Assembly (NCBI GenBank): GCA_002425185.1
Contig: DILT01000003.1
Span: 80,370 to 144,369 of the forward strand
Length of the DNA: 64,000 nucleotides
Source of the DNA: Flammeovirgaceae bacterium UBA5585
GTDB taxonomy: Bacteria; Bacteroidota; Bacteroidia; Cytophagales; Cyclobacteriaceae
Direction of reading: 5' to 3'
Positions 61,119-64,000 of the stretch are shown one piece after another. Under the pieces are notes generated by a model. That model saw only the letters and a program-made list of their open reading frames with translations. It was not told the origin of the DNA and searched no databases. Each line of letters begins with the position of its first letter. Position 1 is the stretch's first letter. The translations under genes and the position numbers were made by a program.

Positions 61119-61589
61119 TTATCTTATTGTTTGTTCAACGGTGGTTTTCAACGATTGATTAAACTCAGGATATGTATTAAACATTTCTTTCATTAACATT
61201 CCTGCAACAACCGATGCAGAAAAACCTTTAACTTCATCCTTCTGAATAAACAGGGTTTTACCCCCCGGTAAATCTTCAACCCGGTAAATATGATAGTCTT
61301 TTGCAAAGGGGATTAAAGTATCAGACCAACCAAACTGTGTTCCATTTTGAAAGTCAACCATAGTATGCTTAATTTTTCTCAGCTTACCTTTGAATATGTA
61401 ATCAACTATTGTTTTACTTCCACTTTGTAAGTTTCCTTCAATATTTTGAAGAGTTTTACTCCACATTGGCATAGAACTGAAATCAGTAAGTGCAGCCCAA
61501 ACTTTATCCTTAGGAGCATTTATCGTTAGTTCAGTATAAATGCTCCAATGGAATGCTGAATGTTTCGTTATTTTATTTTTTGTTTCCAT
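61119..61589 (-). CDS. SRPBCC-family (START-like) protein
   Basis: 156 aa from ATG 61589 (METKNKITKHSAFHW); the longer frame begins at TTG inside the regulator gene. The SRPBCC fold is suggested by STELTINAPKDKVWAALTDFSSMPMWSK near the N-terminus (in outline YTELTINAPKDKVWAALTDF), VDYIFKGKLRKIKHTM in the middle, and a long C-terminal helix (VAGMLMKEMFNTYPEFNQSLKTTVEQ). Members bind hydrophobic ligands in the cytoplasm. It is 37 bp after the Crp/Fnr gene and abuts the membrane-protein gene. Confidence 0.85.
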   Translation of the reverse strand: METKNKITKHSAFHWSIYTELTINAPKDKVWAALTDFSSMPMWSKTLQNIEGNLQSGSKTIVDYIFKGKLRKIKHTMVDFQNGTQFGWSDTLIPFAKDYHIYRVEDLPGGKTLFIQKDEVKGFSASVVAGMLMKEMFNTYPEFNQSLKTTVEQTIR

Positions 61590-61626
61590 TTTTAATGAAT
61601 TGGTTGCGGCAATATTAAGGCATACT

Positions 61627-62250
61627 TTATTTTTTTGAGTTGCCCAAAGGCAACAAATCATTTTGAGCAATTATTTTTCTGATTCGACTAACTGAGTGCT
61701 TTGTCAACCCAAGATAGTTTGCAATACTTTTTAAAGCTACTCTATTAGCAATATCTGGGTGATTATTGATGAAATTTAAATATCTTGATAGTCCATCTTC
61801 AACTATGATAGTTGTCTTTTCTGTGATTTTTGAGCTCATTGTTTTTTCAGAAGCTTTATGAATTATTTGATGCCATTTAGTTATTTCTTTACTAAACAAA
61901 ATGTATGAACTATAACTGAAGTAAATGATGGAACAATTAGTTTCTGCTATAATATACTTTGATGAATTTGTTTGATTGTAAAAACTTGTTAGGTCAGTGA
62001 TGAATCCATTTTCTTTGATAAAACAATGAGTGATTTCTTTACCATCAGAATTATATTCGTAGAGTCTTAATATGCCTTTTACAACAAAACCAATCTTGTC
62101 TGATTTTGCACCATTGGCTAAAAAATGGTTTCCTTTTTTTAATCTAATTGGCTTTAAATGCTGCTTAAGCAGACCTTTTTCAGATTCATTCAATGATTCG
62201 AGACCGTCAAAGTAATTTACTAAATTGTCGGTTAAAATGTCTTCATCCAT
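61627..62250 (-). CDS. Crp/Fnr-family transcriptional regulator
   Basis: 207 aa. The sensor fold includes LKKGNHFLANGAKSDKIGFVVKGILRLYEYNSDGKEITHCFIKENGFITDLTSF in outline. The C-terminal winged helix is RVALKSIANYLGLTKHSVSRIRKII. It is the compact Bacteroidota Crp/Fnr type, with no iron-sulphur cysteines in Fnr positions. It leads the SRPBCC and membrane-protein genes, which it may regulate. Base composition is clearly AT-rich, unlike the Crp/Fnr gene at 53254, and supports recent acquisition. Confidence 0.92.
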   Translation of the reverse strand: MDEDILTDNLVNYFDGLESLNESEKGLLKQHLKPIRLKKGNHFLANGAKSDKIGFVVKGILRLYEYNSDGKEITHCFIKENGFITDLTSFYNQTNSSKYIIAETNCSIIYFSYSSYILFSKEITKWHQIIHKASEKTMSSKITEKTTIIVEDGLSRYLNFINNHPDIANRVALKSIANYLGLTKHSVSRIRKIIAQNDLLPLGNSKK

Positions 62251-62558
62251 TCTTTGGTCAATTTACTTAAGATTACAGTTTTTTAGCCTGACCGCCAACG
62301 TTTTTCGGCTTTGCGTAGTGGCGGATTTATTTGCACTTCACTGTCAGCCGACCACAAATGCTGATTAGATACACAAAGTTACAATTTTGCACTGAACCCG
62401 CCATTACGCAAAACCGATGTTGTGCCTTCGTTGTTCTTTTTCGTCCGTTATGTTGTCGGTCAATACTGTCAGCGTTGGTAAAGACATACTCTTTGCCAAG
62501 TATTGGTTTGCGTGTCGGCTGGTGCGACTTGGCAATGTGTATGGCTTGCGGGTCGGCT
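62251..62558. other. Non-coding segment with long inverted repeats, attC-like
   Basis: 308 bp without a credible gene; an open frame at 62331-62576 is composed of repeat sequence. One inverted repeat pairs 62305-62324 with 62398-62417 (20 nt; two mismatches that would be G-U in RNA), with AAC outside the left arm and GTT outside the right. A second pairs TTGCCAAGT (62493-62501) with ACTTGGCAA (62527-62535). The layout recalls integron attC sites, but the outer core does not fully match GTTRRRY. It could equally be a common Bacteroidota intergenic repeat. Confidence 0.55.
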
Positions 62559-64000
62559 TTAATAATTAAATGTTAGACCTACTCCAAAACCCATATCACT
62601 GTCGTAATGTGTCCTGAAACCTAAGTTTTTGCTTGCAATATAATTAAGCCCAAACATATATTCTCTGTCTGTATTAACCATAAATGCAGCTCTGAACCTT
62701 TTTGAAAGCGGAACATCTTCTCGTCTTAATTGAACTCTTACGTTTCCATCGTGATAGACTTCCGTTTGTAAAATTATAAGCATTGGTAAAGTATAAGCAA
62801 CCCCTAAACTAAACTGTGTCCTATTGTCTTTGGTGTTTGTCTGTCCGAACAAATTTCTTTCAGGTGTTTCGTGTTTTCTGTATCGCCAATCAAATCCAAC
62901 AAAAGGCATCAGCCATTGGTTTCTGCCAATGTACCTGCCTATATGGGTTTCTGTTTCGTAACCGTGTCTGTCATTATAACCCAAACGCCACTCTGTGCCA
63001 AAACTCCAACGTGTATTTTGCAACATAGCCATTCCGTCATTACCATTCGTAGCAAAGTCATTTTGGAACATAAAATGCAGTTCGTTACTCTCTCTTTGCA
63101 ACTTTTTGTAAGCCCATTTTTTGTCAGGCAACAATGGATTTGGGGCTTGGTCTTCGGTGCTAAAAACTCGGTTCATTCCTGCCATCATATGGTAGAGAAT
63201 ATGACAATGAAAAAACCAGTCGCCTTCTAGATTGGCTTCAAATTCTATAATATTGGTTTCCATTGGCATTATATCCAATACATTTTTGAGTGGTGCATAA
63301 TCGCCTTGCCCGTTGATAACTCTAAAATCGTGTCCGTGCAAGTGCATCGGGTGTCGCATCATTGAGTTGTTGTAGAGTGTTATTCTTACAATTTCTCCTT
63401 TTTTGATTAGAATTTTATCAGTTTCAGCAAGCACTCGGTTGTCCATACTCCATACATAGCGGTTCATATTGCCCGTTAATTCAAATCTTAACTCTCTGAT
63501 AGGTGCATCTTTTGGCAAAGTGGTTTTGGTAGGTGATTTGAGCATAGCATAGTTTAGGGTAACAATGTCAGTGCTTGGCATTGAATGATTGCTATGGTCT
63601 GAATGTTGGGATTTTTTTGATTTATTTTCTCCTGTAATTTCAGGATACATTACCGTATTCATATCCATTTGTTGCAAGGACATATCCATTCCCATATCGT
63701 TCATAGTACCGTCCATTTTCATCATATCGTTCATCATCTTCATACCTTCAAAGTATTTCAGTTTAGGCAATGGACTTGCCAACTGCTTAATACCTGAACC
63801 TATATAAATAGATGCCGATTTAGTTCGGTCTTCGGGTGTTGCCAAAAATTCATAGGAAGTATTTTCTGCCGGAATGGTAACGATGACATCATAGGTTTCT
63901 GAAACTCCTATTATTAGTCTATCCACCACAACAGGCTCAACATCATTGCCATCATTGGCAACTACGGTCATTTTTTCACCTGCATACGTGAGCCAAAAAT
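62559..64000 (-). CDS. CopA-like multicopper oxidase, C-terminal part, with CopB-like barrel tail
   Basis: The gene continues past the right edge; 480 residues are visible. YDVIVTIPAENTSYEF is cupredoxin domain 2, followed by a methionine-rich run (MKMMNDMMKMDGTMNDMGMD), then the copper-site motifs HPMHLHGHDFRVI and HCHILYHMMAGM. The last 160 residues are not oxidase: TEWRLGYNDRHGYETETHIG, FVGFDWRYRKHETPERN, RTQFSLGVAYTLPMLIIL, ending FGVGLTFNY, in the style of the outer-membrane copper-resistance protein CopB. The oxidase would detoxify Cu+ in the periplasm. It is probably part of a copper-resistance segment. Confidence 0.9.
   Translation of the reverse strand, partial: FWLTYAGEKMTVVANDGNDVEPVVVDRLIIGVSETYDVIVTIPAENTSYEFLATPEDRTKSASIYIGSGIKQLASPLPKLKYFEGMKMMNDMMKMDGTMNDMGMDMSLQQMDMNTVMYPEITGENKSKKSQHSDHSNHSMPSTDIVTLNYAMLKSPTKTTLPKDAPIRELRFELTGNMNRYVWSMDNRVLAETDKILIKKGEIVRITLYNNSMMRHPMHLHGHDFRVINGQGDYAPLKNVLDIMPMETNIIEFEANLEGDWFFHCHILYHMMAGMNRVFSTEDQAPNPLLPDKKWAYKKLQRESNELHFMFQNDFATNGNDGMAMLQNTRWSFGTEWRLGYNDRHGYETETHIGRYIGRNQWLMPFVGFDWRYRKHETPERNLFGQTNTKDNRTQFSLGVAYTLPMLIILQTEVYHDGNVRVQLRREDVPLSKRFRAAFMVNTDREYMFGLNYIASKNLGFRTHYDSDMGFGVGLTFNY

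Noticed and set aside
62331..62576. 81-codon plus-strand frame
   Set aside because: It is made of the inverted-repeat segment and shows no protein-like pattern.

Overview
The window looks like chromosomal DNA of a Bacteroidota member, most likely Cytophagales. The signs are: an adjacent topoisomerase IV pair (parE, parC); a protein with a type IX secretion (T9SS) C-terminal sorting domain; a sugar regulator built from propeller repeats, a Y_Y_Y domain and a LuxR-type helix-turn-helix; promoters of the TAnnTTTG (-7) / TTG (-33) type; and few Shine-Dalgarno sites. The taxon is inferred from these features only. I saw no rRNA, tRNA, insertion sequence, prophage or CRISPR array.

Layout. 0-9.5 kb (minus strand): the start of a GH13 alpha-glucan hydrolase, an OmpA-family lipid-free envelope protein with an N-terminal SPOR-like region, mnmE, then a five-gene metal-uptake operon (MntR/DtxR regulator, binding lipoprotein, ATPase, permease fused to a DtxR-like domain, second permease). 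A DtxR-type palindrome sits on the operon promoter. A glycosyltransferase follows. 9.5-24 kb: housekeeping and small membrane genes (dapD, DUF3108, DUF4174, mscL, 3-hydroxyacyl-CoA dehydrogenase, ArsC-like, sterol-desaturase-like), topoisomerase IV with an ORF6N gene wedged between its subunits, and an AraC-type membrane regulator with two small neighbours.

24-45.2 kb is the most striking region: a beta-1,3-glucan (laminarin-type) utilisation locus with nine minus-strand genes and a divergent regulator. It has no SusC/SusD pair. The first gene instead encodes a clan GH-A glycosidase joined to what reads as an outer-membrane beta-barrel. Next come two all-beta binding lipoproteins around a GH16 laminarinase lipoprotein, then a GH94/GH149-like phosphorylase, a GH3 beta-glucosidase and a GH17-like lipoprotein (all three overlapping or near overlapping), a GPH-type sugar symporter fused to a GH17 domain, and a free GH17 enzyme. 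The phosphorylase, GH3 and GH17 enzymes lack signal peptides. The inferred route is: surface binding and cutting by GH16 and the barrel enzyme, passage through the barrel, symport across the inner membrane, and cytoplasmic cleavage by GH17, GH3 and phosphorolysis.

45-60.6 kb: tex, an aquaglyceroporin, a lipoprotein, a large SBBP-propeller T9SS cargo, a Crp/Fnr regulator, a short-chain dehydrogenase, an array of 124-bp intergenic repeats, a serine hydrolase lipoprotein, and the glycerol genes glpD-glpK. 60.6-64 kb: an AT-richer stretch, probably acquired, with a Crp/Fnr-SRPBCC-membrane protein operon, a non-coding segment with long inverted repeats, and the 3' part of a CopA-like multicopper oxidase whose C-terminus resembles a CopB-type beta-barrel.
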